From assembly GCF_001877035.1 (NCBI RefSeq), contig NZ_CP015756.1, positions 1,417,001-1,481,000 of the forward strand: a DNA stretch of 64,000 bases, written 5' to 3'. The DNA comes from Clostridium estertheticum subsp. estertheticum. Lineage in GTDB: Bacteria; Bacillota; Clostridia; Clostridiales; Clostridiaceae. The notes beneath the pieces are model-generated. The model worked only from the letters and a program-made list of their open reading frames with translations. It was not told the origin of the DNA and did no database searches. Positions 47,914-56,794 of this stretch are shown piece after piece (the stretch's first letter is position 1; the number at the start of each line of letters is the position of its first letter). Both the position numbers and the translations under genes were made by a program.

Positions 47914-48741
47914 ATGATTAAATACAAATGGTGTGTATGCGATATGGATGGAACATTATTAAATTCAGATAATGTTATTTCAAAGGATAATGAAGTAGCA
48001 CTAAAAAAACTCCAGAAGATGGGGGTAGAAGTAATTATTGCATCTGGAAGACTGGATCTTATGGTAAAGACATATATAAAGCAGTTAAATTTAAAAGGAC
48101 CTGTCATATCTTGTAATGGTGGACTAGTTAGGAATATTGAAACAGGCGAAGTTTTATATTCGAAGGTAATGGATAAAACTGCTGTAAAAGAGGTTACAAC
48201 TTACTGTAATAAAAATGAAATAGAGTTTATTATATACACTGCTGATTTGGTGTATTCTACTAAAAACAATTTGGTAGTCAAAAGATATGCGGACCGTAAT
48301 AAAATTTTATTACAAGATGAACAGATACCTATAAAATATGTAGATGATAAAGTGATGGCAAATATTAATGATATAGAGGCTTTTAAAGTTTTGTTAGTTT
48401 GTGAAAAACATGAGGACATTATATTACTACAAAAGCATTTTTCAAAATATGATAATCTTACAGTAGTAAGTTCTGCAACAGGGCTTTTAGATATTATGGC
48501 ATCAGATATCTCTAAGGGTAAAGCTTTAGAAATATTGTCGAAAAAATTAAATGTAAACTTAGATGAAATTATGGTTTTTGGAGATAACTACAATGATATA
48601 GAAATGTTTAAATGTGCAGGAATGCCTATAGCTATGGAAAATGCAGTAGAGGATGTAAAACTTGCGGCAAAATACATAACTAAATCTAATAATGACTCTG
48701 GAATAGCTTATGCCATAAACAATTACATATTAAAAGAATAA
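47914..48741 (+). CDS. Cof-type HAD-IIB phosphatase
   Basis: A 275-residue haloacid dehalogenase-like phosphatase. Motif I is VCDMDGTLLNS (nucleophile Asp), motif II VIIASGR, and motif III/IV KGKALEILSKKL with MVFGDNYNDIEMF. The IIB cap lies at about 85-190. Such enzymes hydrolyse sugar phosphates or cofactor phosphates with broad range. It is monocistronic, with a wobble-rich terminator after it. Confidence 0.93.
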   Translation: MIKYKWCVCDMDGTLLNSDNVISKDNEVALKKLQKMGVEVIIASGRLDLMVKTYIKQLNLKGPVISCNGGLVRNIETGEVLYSKVMDKTAVKEVTTYCNKNEIEFIIYTADLVYSTKNNLVVKRYADRNKILLQDEQIPIKYVDDKVMANINDIEAFKVLLVCEKHEDIILLQKHFSKYDNLTVVSSATGLLDIMASDISKGKALEILSKKLNVNLDEIMVFGDNYNDIEMFKCAGMPIAMENAVEDVKLAAKYITKSNNDSGIAYAINNYILKE

Positions 48742-48765
48742 ATTAAGATAATAATACGGACTAAA

Positions 48766-48804
48766 ACAAACGCATTGTACTTAAAAGGTATGGTGTGTTT
48801 TTGT
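48766..48804 (+). terminator. Wobble-rich terminator after HAD gene
   Basis: AACGCATTGTAC (48769-48780) can pair with GTATGGTGTGTT (48788-48799) using several G-U pairs, and a T-rich tract follows. Confidence 0.5.
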
Positions 48805-48906
48805 TTATAGTTTATTATATGGTATATTATATTATAATAGAAGTTGAATGTCATATGGCATATACTATGATTTGAGCAGAGATTTTTTTAAAAGGAGGAG
48901 TTTTAA

Positions 48907-50325
48907 ATGAAAAAACAACAATTTGGAGTTTTAGGTATAGCTGTCATGGGCAAAAACCTGGCATTAAATGTTGAGAGCAGAGGAATATCTGTTTGTGTAT
49001 ATTCAAGAAATAGAAATACCATAGATGAATTTTTAATAGAGGCAAAAGGGAAAAATATAAAGGGTGCATATTCTATTGAGGAATTCGTAAATTCTTTAGA
49101 AACTCCAAGAAAAATATTAATTATGATTAAAGCAGGATTACCTGTTGATGAAACTATAGATAAATTAATACCTTATATATCAAAGGGTGATATATTAATT
49201 GATGGCGGTAATTCGTATTTTATGGATACAATACGTAGGAGCAAAAAACTTGAAGAGTTAGGGTTTAAGTTTATAGGAACTGGAGTTTCAGGTGGAGAAG
49301 AAGGAGCTTTAAAAGGACCAGCAATTATGCCTGGGGGAGAACAGGATGCTTATAAAATAGTTGAACCTATATTCACGGCTATATCTGCAAAGGTAGATGG
49401 AGAGGCTTGCTGCACTTATATTGGAACAAATGGGGCAGGACATTATGTGAAAATGGTTCACAATGGTATAGAATATGGGGATATGCAACTTATTTGTGAG
49501 GCTTATGCACTCCTAAAAGGGGTAGTGGGGCTAACAAACGATGAAATTCATGACGTTTTTGAGCAGTGGAACAAAGGAGAACTTAATAGCTATCTAATAG
49601 AAATAACTAGTGAAATATTTTCACAAAAGGATAATGAGACTGGGGAGTATATTGTTGATATTATTCTTGATAAGGCAGGGCAGAAGGGAACAGGCAAATG
49701 GACTAGTCAAAGTGCTTTGGACCTTGCAGTTCCTATACCTTCAATCACAGAGGCAGTTTTTGCACGCTGTATGTCATCATTAAAGGATGAAAGAATTTAT
49801 GCAAGTAGTCTTTTAAAAGGACCAGATGTTAAATTTAAAGGGGATAAAAAAGATTTTATAGAAGCTGTAAGAAGGGCCCTTTATACAAGCAAAATATGTT
49901 CATATGCGCAAGGATTTGCACTTATGAGGGTTGCATCAAAAGAGTATAATTGGGATCTTAAATATGGGAAAATAGCTAAAATATTTAGAGGGGGTTGTAT
50001 AATTCGTGCACAATTCCTTAACAAGATAAATGAAGCATATGAAAATGATGAAAATCTTAATAACTTAATGTTAGATTCATATTTTAATAATATCATTAAT
50101 AGTTATCAAAAAGACTTACGATATGTAATATCAACAGCAGTAAATTTGGGAGTACCAGTACCATCATTTTCAAGTGCCTTAACATACTATGACAGTTATA
50201 GAAGTGCAAATCTTCCAGCAAACTTGCTTCAGGCGCAGAGAGATTATTTTGGAGCTCATACATTTGAAAGAGTAGATAAGGAAGGAACGTTTCATCATGA
50301 ATGGGTAAGCAAAACAAAGAAATAG
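48907..50325 (+). CDS. gnd: 6-phosphogluconate dehydrogenase (decarboxylating)
   Basis: A 472-residue long-form enzyme giving ribulose-5-phosphate and CO2. The dinucleotide site is [48 protein letters not shown] and [15 protein letters not shown] (catalytic Lys and His-Asn) are intact; the C terminus ends in the expected helix and tail (FHHEWV). AGGAGG at 48894 supports the start. The coenzyme (NADP or NAD) is not obvious. Confidence 0.96.
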   Translation: MKKQQFGVLGIAVMGKNLALNVESRGISVCVYSRNRNTIDEFLIEAKGKNIKGAYSIEEFVNSLETPRKILIMIKAGLPVDETIDKLIPYISKGDILIDGGNSYFMDTIRRSKKLEELGFKFIGTGVSGGEEGALKGPAIMPGGEQDAYKIVEPIFTAISAKVDGEACCTYIGTNGAGHYVKMVHNGIEYGDMQLICEAYALLKGVVGLTNDEIHDVFEQWNKGELNSYLIEITSEIFSQKDNETGEYIVDIILDKAGQKGTGKWTSQSALDLAVPIPSITEAVFARCMSSLKDERIYASSLLKGPDVKFKGDKKDFIEAVRRALYTSKICSYAQGFALMRVASKEYNWDLKYGKIAKIFRGGCIIRAQFLNKINEAYENDENLNNLMLDSYFNNIINSYQKDLRYVISTAVNLGVPVPSFSSALTYYDSYRSANLPANLLQAQRDYFGAHTFERVDKEGTFHHEWVSKTKK

Positions 50326-50371
50326 TAAATTTATAAAATGAATAAACATATTAATAGATAAGTTGTTCTAG

Positions 50372-50420
50372 AAAAAGATAAAGGCTAGTTTGAATATTAA
50401 ACTGCTTTTTATCTTTTTTT
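50372..50420 (+). terminator. Terminator of gnd
   Basis: AAAAAGATAAAGGCTAGTTT (50372-50391) pairs with AAACTGCTTTTTATCTTTTT with small bulges, followed by more T residues. Confidence 0.75.
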
Positions 50421-50433
50421 ATTTTTACATCTA

Positions 50434-50480
50434 TTGACAATGAAGTTAATTGGTTATATAGTTAATTATATAAGTAACTA
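50434..50480 (+). promoter_or_regulatory. Promoter and GntR-type operator of the ABC operon
   Basis: TTGACA (50434-50439), a 17-base spacer and TATAGT (50457-50462) form a near-consensus promoter. TAGTTA (50459-50464) and TAACTA (50475-50480) form an inverted repeat with a 10-base spacer overlapping the -10 box, well placed for repression by the GntR product. Confidence 0.65.
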
Positions 50481-50506
50481 ACAAATTAAGTGATGGAGGT
50501 GTTAAT

Positions 50507-50863
50507 TTGAATTTTAATAATGATGTGCCTATATATATGCAGATTGCTGAAACTATTGAGGATAACATTCTTAAAGGTATTTTCCAGGAAGAAACTGCTA
50601 TTCCATCTACAACAGAAATATCTGTTAAGTATAAAATAAATCCCGCTACTGTAGCTAAAGGATTTAATTTACTTGTAGATGAGGGGATTATATATAAAAA
50701 GAGGGGTGTAGGTATGTTTGTTGTAACTGGCAGCAAAGAAAAATTAATGGAGAAGAGAAAAGAAGATTTTTATGAAAATTATATAGTATCTTTAATTGAA
50801 GAAGCAAAGAAATTAAATATTTCAAGTAGTGATATTATTAAAATGATCGAAGGGGGGATTTAA
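50507..50863 (+). CDS. GntR-family regulator, YtrA subfamily
   Basis: A 118-residue regulator: winged helix-turn-helix (residues about 5-75: PIYMQIAETIEDNILKGIFQ, IPSTTEISVKYKINPATVAKGFNLLVDEGIIYKKRGVGMFV) with only a short C-terminal helix, the YtrA type. The start is TTG, with GATGGAGGTG upstream. YtrA-like repressors control adjacent ABC exporters and often respond to cell-wall antibiotics. It overlaps closely with the next gene. Confidence 0.93.
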   Translation: MNFNNDVPIYMQIAETIEDNILKGIFQEETAIPSTTEISVKYKINPATVAKGFNLLVDEGIIYKKRGVGMFVVTGSKEKLMEKRKEDFYENYIVSLIEEAKKLNISSSDIIKMIEGGI

Positions 50864-50864
50864 T

Positions 50865-51740
50865 GTGGGTACAATAAAGCTTTTAAATGTAAGTAAAAGA
50901 TATGGGGATACTTTTGCATTAGATAATATATCATTAACTATAGAAGAAAACAAAATATATGGATTACTCGGAAGAAATGGAGCTGGAAAGACAACTCTTT
51001 TAAATATTATAAATAACAGGATTTTTGCAGATAAGGGTGTTATTTCTATAGATGGTAAAACTTTATCACATGATAAAAATGCTTTAGGTAATACATATTT
51101 TATGACAGAACAAAATCTATATCCACAAGCTATGAAAGTAAAAGAGCTATTTAAGTGGAGTAAAGAATTTTATCCAAACTTTGATATGACATATGCATTA
51201 GAACTTTCTAAAAAGTTTGAATTAAATATAAATAAAAGGATTAGGGAATTATCAACTGGGTACGCTTCTATTTGCAAAATTATAAATACAATGGCATCAG
51301 GCGCAGAAATCTTAATGTTCGATGAGCCAGTTCTGGGATTAGATGCTAATCACAGAGAACTGTTTTATAAAGAACTTATGGAAGGTTATATAGAGAAGCC
51401 TAAAACTATTATATTATCTACTCATATTATAGAAGAAGTATCACATTTATTAGAAAGGATAGTTATTATTAAGGATTGGAAAATAATTAATGATGAAAAT
51501 GTTGAAGAATTACTAACTAAATGCTATAGCGTATCTGGATTAAATAAGAATATAGATGAGTATATTAAAGATAAAAATTGTTTAAGTGTAGATAAAATGG
51601 CATCTTATAAGTCAGCAGTTATAATGGGGAATAATGATGGGATAGAAAAGGAAGAAATAAAAAAATTAGGTCTAGAAGTTTCAAAGGTTGAACTCCAAAA
51701 ACTATTTATAGATTTGACGAATAAGGGGGAAATAAAATAA
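50865..51740 (+). CDS. ABC transporter ATP-binding protein (YtrB-like)
   Basis: A 291-residue ATPase. Walker A is GLLGRNGAGKTTLLN, the signature is degenerate (ELSTGYASICKI in place of LSGGQ, as is usual in this subgroup), Walker B EILMFDEPVLGLD and the H-loop LSTHIIEEV are intact. A C-terminal extension of about 80 residues follows. The start is GTG, right behind the GntR stop. It energises the next gene's permease. Confidence 0.93.
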   Translation: MGTIKLLNVSKRYGDTFALDNISLTIEENKIYGLLGRNGAGKTTLLNIINNRIFADKGVISIDGKTLSHDKNALGNTYFMTEQNLYPQAMKVKELFKWSKEFYPNFDMTYALELSKKFELNINKRIRELSTGYASICKIINTMASGAEILMFDEPVLGLDANHRELFYKELMEGYIEKPKTIILSTHIIEEVSHLLERIVIIKDWKIINDENVEELLTKCYSVSGLNKNIDEYIKDKNCLSVDKMASYKSAVIMGNNDGIEKEEIKKLGLEVSKVELQKLFIDLTNKGEIK

Positions 51741-52480
51741 TGAATAGCTTTAAACTTGCTAAATACAATATTAAAAGTAGTCTTAAATCAATAATAATTT
51801 TTTACTGTATTTTCATAGCTGTACTATTTACAACTATAAATAGTACAGGAATCAGTATTAGTGGAATTGAATTTTCATCCATGATATTTCTATTTGTTAT
51901 GGGGTTAAACTTGTTTAAAGAAAATTTTTATTTTAGTCAAGCTAACAATATACCTAGAACAGATTATTTTAAATCTTTAGTTATAACTATTCTACCAATA
52001 GCTTTAGGTATGTCTATAATAGATGTGATATTAAATATAATATATAATATATTTTTGGGTGGCCCAACAATTTATGATATGGCTTATGGTAACTTTCCAC
52101 ATGGGTATAATTATGAAAGTATACCAGTATGGATACAAAATAATAGCATAGGAACATTAGTTGGAACAGATACATTCCTATTTGCTCTTTATATCCTTGC
52201 ATTTGCAATAGGATTATTAATTACTATGATATTTTATAAGTGTAACAAAACAATGAAAATCCTAATATTTTTAAGCCCTATAGCTATTGAAGCTATAGGG
52301 GGAAGTGTTATATACAATTTTCCAGAGTTTGGAGAGAAATCAGGGATTTTTATTGACAATATATTGGGGATAAGTACAAAAAACTCATATATTTGTGTTA
52401 TAACATTTATATTTTTATTCATAATAACAATGTGTTTTGTTTATATAATTATTAGAAGAGTTGTGGTTAAAAAAGCTTAA
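51740..52480 (+). CDS. ABC transporter permease (ABC-2 type)
   Basis: A 246-residue protein with six hydrophobic segments and no other motif. It starts at the base where the ATPase gene ends, so they are coupled. With the GntR regulator and the ATPase it forms a small exporter operon of the YtrABC or Bce-like class; the substrate is unknown. Confidence 0.87.
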   Translation: MNSFKLAKYNIKSSLKSIIIFYCIFIAVLFTTINSTGISISGIEFSSMIFLFVMGLNLFKENFYFSQANNIPRTDYFKSLVITILPIALGMSIIDVILNIIYNIFLGGPTIYDMAYGNFPHGYNYESIPVWIQNNSIGTLVGTDTFLFALYILAFAIGLLITMIFYKCNKTMKILIFLSPIAIEAIGGSVIYNFPEFGEKSGIFIDNILGISTKNSYICVITFIFLFIITMCFVYIIIRRVVVKKA

Positions 52481-52488
52481 AACAATAA

Positions 52489-52515
52489 AAGCTGTGAAAT
52501 TAAGTTTCGCAGCTT
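52489..52515. terminator. Terminator hairpin between convergent operons
   Basis: AAGCTGTGAAA (52489-52499) pairs with TTTCGCAGCTT (52505-52515), one G-U. A closely similar hairpin is at 63246. Confidence 0.65.
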
Positions 52516-52529
52516 ATACTATATAAGGT

Positions 52530-53300
52530 TTATATAAATTGTTTTTTAGAATTATACAAAGACCTATAACCTAAGTTTAATGATAGAAAAACGGTTGTAC
52601 AGACAGAACAACAAATTGCAATCATAATGGCTATTTGGTACATAATTGCTGTAGTAGGTAATGTACCAGAGAGCATTTGTCCAGTCATCATTCCGGGTAA
52701 AAAGATTATACCCATTCCAAGCATTGAGTTTATTGTAGGAATTAATGCTGTTTCGAAAGCATTATTAGCAAATGGCTTCAATATATTTTTTGGTTCCACA
52801 CCTAAATTTAGCAAAGTATTAATTTTATTCTTTTCTTTGCTTATATCATCCATGAAGGTTTTTATCGCAATATTTACTCCAGTCATAGCGTTACCAATAA
52901 TCATACCAGCGAGTGGTATAGTGTATTGGGGGTTAAATATGGATTTACCAACAACTACTGTGACAAAGAAGAGTAAAACAAAAAGTCCAGAAAATGCTAA
53001 AGAAACCCCAATTGCAATTTTAAAATTATTGTTTAAGTCTTCTCTACTTTTAATTACTCGATGTATAGAAAATATTATCATAATTATTAAAAAAACTACA
53101 GTAAATAAGGGATTGGGATTACTAAAGACATATTGAAGTATGTAACCAACAATTATAAGTTGAATCGTCATTCTTAAACTCGCGACTAAAAGAAGTTTTG
53201 TTTGAGTAACTTTTGATTTTTTCATAATTAAAAGTACTATAATTAATAGTAGATAAATAAGTAGAAAGTTGGAAATACTTAGTTTTACAATGCCTTCCAT
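52530..53300 (-). CDS. fetB: FetB-like ABC permease (UPF0014 family)
   Basis: A 256-residue protein with about seven hydrophobic segments and the family blocks LVASLRMTIQLIIVGYIL, IPLAGMIIGNAMTGVNIA and FETALIPTINSMLGMGIIFLPGMMTGQMLSG. In E. coli FetAB exports iron and protects from oxidative stress. It lies 2 bases behind the ATPase gene on the same strand. Confidence 0.93.
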   Translation of the reverse strand: MEGIVKLSISNFLLIYLLLIIVLLIMKKSKVTQTKLLLVASLRMTIQLIIVGYILQYVFSNPNPLFTVVFLIIMIIFSIHRVIKSREDLNNNFKIAIGVSLAFSGLFVLLFFVTVVVGKSIFNPQYTIPLAGMIIGNAMTGVNIAIKTFMDDISKEKNKINTLLNLGVEPKNILKPFANNAFETALIPTINSMLGMGIIFLPGMMTGQMLSGTLPTTAIMYQIAIMIAICCSVCTTVFLSLNLGYRSLYNSKKQFI

Positions 53301-53302
53301 AT

Positions 53303-53932
53303 TTACATCTCCTTAATTATTTCAATTTTATTTTCGCAAAATTCTTCAACAATAGTTTTATTGTGGCTTACAATTACAATTTCAATATTTTTAGTCTTGC
53401 AGAAATCAATTATATTTTTCATTACCCTATGCCCAGTTATTTCATCTAAAGCTGATGTTGGCTCATCTAGCAATATAACTTTTGGACATAATGATAAAAA
53501 AATTGATATATAAACTCGTTGACGTTCTCCACCTGAAAGGGTATAGGCTGGTTGGTTAAGAGAAACATTTACGCAACAGAGCCGAGTTATGTAATCTATG
53601 TAATCACTGCTTGGCATAGTTTTTTGTCTTAATGAATAAAAAGTTTTGAAATTGTCTATTATGCTCTCGTTAAAAAGAAAAGGTTCTTGAGAAACTAGGC
53701 TTACTTCGCGGCGTAAATTAATGGGTTCATATGTGTCAATTGAAAGCCCTTTATATAATAATTCACCAGAATCTCCATTAATAGATTGGTTTAATAACTT
53801 TAAAAATGTACTTTTGCCAGAGCCGCTATCCCCAACAATAAAGTTAATTTTGCCTTTTTTTATTTTTATATTATTGTAAGTTAGATTGGTATTGTATATA
53901 AGGTTACTGGCCTCAAATAATAGTTCATTCAT
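53303..53932 (-). CDS. fetA: FetA-like ABC transporter ATP-binding protein
   Basis: A 209-residue ATPase with Walker A FIVGDSGSGKSTFL, signature TLSGGERQRVYIS, Walker B VILLDEPTSALDE and H-loop IVSHN. The start at 53932 (MNELLFE) is chosen by AGAAGGAAT; a longer start at 53968 is less likely. The pair with the FetB-like permease supports a metal (iron) export role, inferred from the E. coli system. Confidence 0.92.
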   Translation of the reverse strand: MNELLFEASNLIYNTNLTYNNIKIKKGKINFIVGDSGSGKSTFLKLLNQSINGDSGELLYKGLSIDTYEPINLRREVSLVSQEPFLFNESIIDNFKTFYSLRQKTMPSSDYIDYITRLCCVNVSLNQPAYTLSGGERQRVYISIFLSLCPKVILLDEPTSALDEITGHRVMKNIIDFCKTKNIEIVIVSHNKTIVEEFCENKIEIIKEM

Positions 53933-54182
53933 TATAATTCCTTCTTTATTGGTGTTTATTTTTTTCATTTAAGTCTATTATAACATTTAATGAATAGCTT
54001 ATAAATTAATACACAATAGTCTCGGTTTTTTAAATCTTATAGTAACAATTGATTAAATTAAATATATAGTGAAATTTGACCATTAAAATGCAATAAAAGG
54101 TTAATTTTATAAGATTATTTAAAAAAAATTTATTATGGGTTATACTATTAAGTAAAGAAAAATATTTTAAGGGAGAACAGGT

Positions 54183-55289
54183 ATGAATAAAAAAGCTTAT
54201 TCAGATATTACATATCCAATACTTGAAATAAACCTAAAAAAAGTATATGAAAATGTGGAAAGCATTGTAGAGTTATGTAACAATCAAGGCATAAGTGTTG
54301 CTGGAGTGGTTAAGGGGTTTAATGCAATACCTGAGGTATCTATGCAATTTGTAAATGCAGGGTGTACATATATAGCAAGTTCAAGAATGGATCAAATAAT
54401 TAAATTAAAGGAATATGGGTTAAATAAACCCTTTATGATGCTTAGAATTCCAATGTTTAGTGAAATAAAAAAACTAGTTGAATTTGCACAGGTTAGTTTA
54501 AATTCTGAAATGGAAACACTTAATATGATCCAAAAGGAATGTGAATTGCAAGGGAAAAAGCATAAGGTAATTTTAATGATTGACCTTGGCGATTTAAGAG
54601 AAGGTGTATATGACCAAGATGAAATTATTAACTTAGCAATGCACGTAGAAAACCATCTTAAAAATGTTGAATTGTATGGGATTGGAACAAACCTAGGGTG
54701 TTATGGAGCTATAGTTCCAACAATTGAAAATTTAGGAAGGCTCTGCAGTATTGCTGAAATAATTGAAAGTAAAATAAAAAGAAGACTTGATATAATTTCT
54801 GGAGGTGCTACAAGTTCGCTACCGTTAATAATAGATGGTAAAATGCCTAAGAGGATAAATAATTTAAGAGTAGGAGAAGGAATACTAGTGGCAGAGGATT
54901 TAGAAAAATTCTGGGGATATGATATGAAGCATATGCATAAGGATACCTTTGTACTAAAGGCACAGATTGTTGAAATAAAAGATAAACCTACACATCCTAT
55001 TGGAGAAGTATTTATTGATGCTTTTGGGAGTAAACCAACTTATGAGGATAATGGTATAAGGAAAAGAGCCCTGCTTGCAGTGGGAAAACAGGATTTTGGA
55101 TTACATGATAAGCTAATTCCACAAAAACAAGGTGTTAAAATTATAGGAAGCAGTTCTGATCACTTAATTGTAGACATTGAAGATTGTGATATAGAACCTA
55201 AATTAGGGGATATACTTGGCTTTTTAATGTATTACCCACCAATGATGTATTTAACTGAAAATCCTAGCATCCCAAAGGTTTTTATATAA
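54183..55289 (+). CDS. Alanine/ornithine racemase-family PLP enzyme
   Basis: A 368-residue fold-type III PLP enzyme. ILEINLKKVYENV and VAGVVKGFNA carry the PLP lysine region, the barrel block IDLGDLREGVY matches the ornithine racemase of amino-acid-fermenting clostridia, and RVGEGILVAED closes the N-terminal domain. It interconverts L- and D-forms, likely of ornithine or alanine. A monocistronic gene whose last codons form half of a perfect palindrome. Confidence 0.9.
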   Translation: MNKKAYSDITYPILEINLKKVYENVESIVELCNNQGISVAGVVKGFNAIPEVSMQFVNAGCTYIASSRMDQIIKLKEYGLNKPFMMLRIPMFSEIKKLVEFAQVSLNSEMETLNMIQKECELQGKKHKVILMIDLGDLREGVYDQDEIINLAMHVENHLKNVELYGIGTNLGCYGAIVPTIENLGRLCSIAEIIESKIKRRLDIISGGATSSLPLIIDGKMPKRINNLRVGEGILVAEDLEKFWGYDMKHMHKDTFVLKAQIVEIKDKPTHPIGEVFIDAFGSKPTYEDNGIRKRALLAVGKQDFGLHDKLIPQKQGVKIIGSSSDHLIVDIEDCDIEPKLGDILGFLMYYPPMMYLTENPSIPKVFI

Positions 55290-55302
55290 AAACCTTTGGG
55301 AT
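55269..55302. terminator. Perfect 34-bp palindrome overlapping the racemase 3' end
   Basis: Arms 55269-55285 and 55286-55302 are perfectly complementary (ATCCCAAAGG ... CCTTTGGGAT). The last codons and stop of the racemase gene lie within it. T runs are inside the stem, with none after it, so termination is likely but atypical. Confidence 0.6.
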
Positions 55303-55317
55303 AGCAAATGATATATA

Positions 55318-55346
55318 TTGACACGAAAAAATATATATGGTAATCT
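55318..55346 (+). promoter_or_regulatory. Near-consensus promoter of the structured RNA
   Basis: TTGACA (55318-55323), a 17-base spacer and TAATCT (55341-55346) place the start near 55353. Confidence 0.7.
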
Positions 55347-55352
55347 TAAAAA

Positions 55353-55490
55353 AATCTCTTTGCACTGCATACAAATCTACAGTACAAACTGAGCAGGCGA
55401 TGAACTTTAAAAAAGTTCGTGGGGCTGGGCCTAAAAGGCAACAGGATGGTTATATACCTGTGGGACAGTTTATTGTTCTACGGTTTTTTT
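55353..55490 (+). ncRNA. Structured noncoding RNA, resembling the raiA motif
   Basis: This segment has far more G and C than its surroundings and dense potential pairing: CAGT-ACAA-ACTG with outer CTGC/GCAG, a GAACTTT/AAAGTTC hairpin (about 55402-55418), GCCT-AAA-AGGC, ACAGG ... CCTGT, and a last GGACAG/TTGTTC hairpin just before T7 (55484-55490). A strong promoter lies directly upstream and there is no plausible protein. The phrases GAGCAGGCGATGAAC and GTGGGGCTGGGCCT recall the conserved core of raiA-motif RNAs of Firmicutes, from memory; a covariance search would decide. 6S RNA or an unknown class are alternatives. Confidence 0.7.
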
Positions 55491-55553
55491 ATACCCATTT
55501 CTAGAACATATCTGAAGATTGAAAGGCAAAAGAGTTACAAGCGATTCAGAATA

Positions 55554-55643
55554 TCAAAGGAAGATAATGATAATTTTTCAACTATTGTGGGTACAATAAA
55601 AGATGGTAGACAAATTTATGATAATATAAGAAAAGGGGTATGA
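55554..55643 (+). pseudogene. P-type cation ATPase fragment
   Basis: The frame ending at TGA 55641-55643 reads ISKEDNDNFSTIVGTIKDGR, then QIYDNIRKGV. This matches the conserved segment of P-type ATPases after the hinge (…VSKEA…DDNFSTIV..IEEGR.IYDNI.K). Only about 30 residues remain; the ATP-binding and membrane parts are gone on both sides. It lies between the structured RNA and a zinc-ribbon gene whose ribosome binding site is inside its last codons. Confidence 0.7.
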
Positions 55644-55647
55644 AAAT

Positions 55648-56016
55648 ATGAGTTCTTCATCAAGTTCATCTAACGGCAATCGTTATAGAAGAGGAAATAA
55701 TGGAAGTAATCACTATCAGAAAAAAGGGTTTTTAGGAAACTTATTTAACATGAGTGGTTCGAGAAGTAGATCTAACCGCAACTATAATAACAATAATAAT
55801 TATGAAAATAATAATTTACCTATTAATAATCAACCTATGGGAAATCAAAATGGTATAATTTGTAGGAAGTGTAATGCTCAAATACCAACGGGTTCAAAAT
55901 TTTGTTTAGAATGTGGAGAAAAGGTTAATAATGTATTATTTTGCAAGGACTGCGGGGAGAAACTACCTTCAAATGCTAAGTTTTGCCTTAAATGTGGAAA
56001 AGGAATAAACGAGTAG
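55648..56016 (+). CDS. Double zinc-ribbon protein with Ser/Asn-rich N-terminus
   Basis: A 122-residue protein in two parts. Residues 1-65 are low complexity (Ser8, Arg/Gly/Asn-rich, NYNNNNNYENNN), likely disordered. The rest has two C-x2-C...C-x2-C zinc ribbons: Cys72/75/86/89 and Cys99/102/113/116 (double zinc ribbon type). It may be a scaffold or nucleic-acid/protein adaptor. It is 4 bases upstream of a protein kinase gene, suggesting a joint function. AAAGGGG supports the start. Confidence 0.85.
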   Translation: MSSSSSSSNGNRYRRGNNGSNHYQKKGFLGNLFNMSGSRSRSNRNYNNNNNYENNNLPINNQPMGNQNGIICRKCNAQIPTGSKFCLECGEKVNNVLFCKDCGEKLPSNAKFCLKCGKGINE

Positions 56017-56020
56017 AAAC

Positions 56021-56740
56021 ATGTGGCCACTTAGTCGCAAAAAATATTTTGGGAAACAGGTTGGGAAATATATCATTGAAAAACCAATTGGTGAAGGAAG
56101 ATATGGAGTGTGTTTTCTCGCAAAAACAGATATTTACGATAAGGTCGTTATTAAAAAATTTAAAAAGAGCATTTTTAAAAGAAAGCTAGATAGTAATGTG
56201 TATGAAGCGGTTATATTATCAAAACTTAGCGATAATGGAATCCCAGAGTTTTTAGGAGTTATAAATCAAAAAGGCTTTTATGCATTTGTTTTGGAATTTA
56301 AAAATGGATTCACTGTAGAGGATCTTCTTTTTAAATATAAGTACAAATTTACTAATAAAGAATTTTTTGATATAGGGTTTAAATTGATTAAGCTTATAAC
56401 ATATATTCATGGAAATGGTGTAGTTCATAGGGATATAAGAATACCAAATGTTTTGATAGATAAAGGAGAAATATATCTTATTGACTTTGGCTTGGCAAGA
56501 TGGGCAGATAACAATAAATATCCCTATGATTTAGATTTTTCTTATTTAGGTGAGTTTTTACTATATTTACTTTACTCTTCATTTGAAACAAAAGAAAAGC
56601 ATAAAAAATTACCTTGGTATAAGGAATTAAATCTGACAAATAAACAAAAGTTGTTTTTAAAAAAATTATTAGGACTTGAGAAAGTCTATAAAAATATTGA
56701 GGATATTAAAATGGATTTTTCAAATGTGTTTGGAGTTTAA
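56021..56740 (+). CDS. Small Ser/Thr-type protein kinase
   Basis: A 239-residue cytosolic kinase domain without transmembrane or PASTA segments, so not PrkC. The glycine loop is IGEGRYGVCFLAK (Gly24, Gly26, Gly29), catalytic Lys45 is in VVIKKFKK, Glu62 in SNVYEAVIL, the catalytic loop is HRDIRIPN (Asp138, Asn143) and the metal motif is DFG (155-157). The Lys normally two after the catalytic Asp is Arg140. The activation segment is very short, followed by DLDFSYLGEFLLYLLYSS, resembling lipopolysaccharide-kinase-like and Bud32/RIO-like minimal kinases. Its target may be the zinc-ribbon protein before it. Confidence 0.88.
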   Translation: MWPLSRKKYFGKQVGKYIIEKPIGEGRYGVCFLAKTDIYDKVVIKKFKKSIFKRKLDSNVYEAVILSKLSDNGIPEFLGVINQKGFYAFVLEFKNGFTVEDLLFKYKYKFTNKEFFDIGFKLIKLITYIHGNGVVHRDIRIPNVLIDKGEIYLIDFGLARWADNNKYPYDLDFSYLGEFLLYLLYSSFETKEKHKKLPWYKELNLTNKQKLFLKKLLGLEKVYKNIEDIKMDFSNVFGV

Positions 56741-56794
56741 ACTATTATTAAACAAATGTTAATATTTATGAGATTTACAAGGGGGAATTATATT

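Noticed and set aside
50865-51740. Degenerate ABC signature (LSTGY) as a sign of a dead ATPase
   Set aside because: This variant is common in YtrB-like ATPases with a GntR partner, and Walker A, Walker B and the H-loop are intact.
55419-55553. Open frame across the structured RNA as a protein gene
   Set aside because: There is no ribosome binding site, the composition follows the RNA hairpins, and only the last 30 codons have protein similarity.
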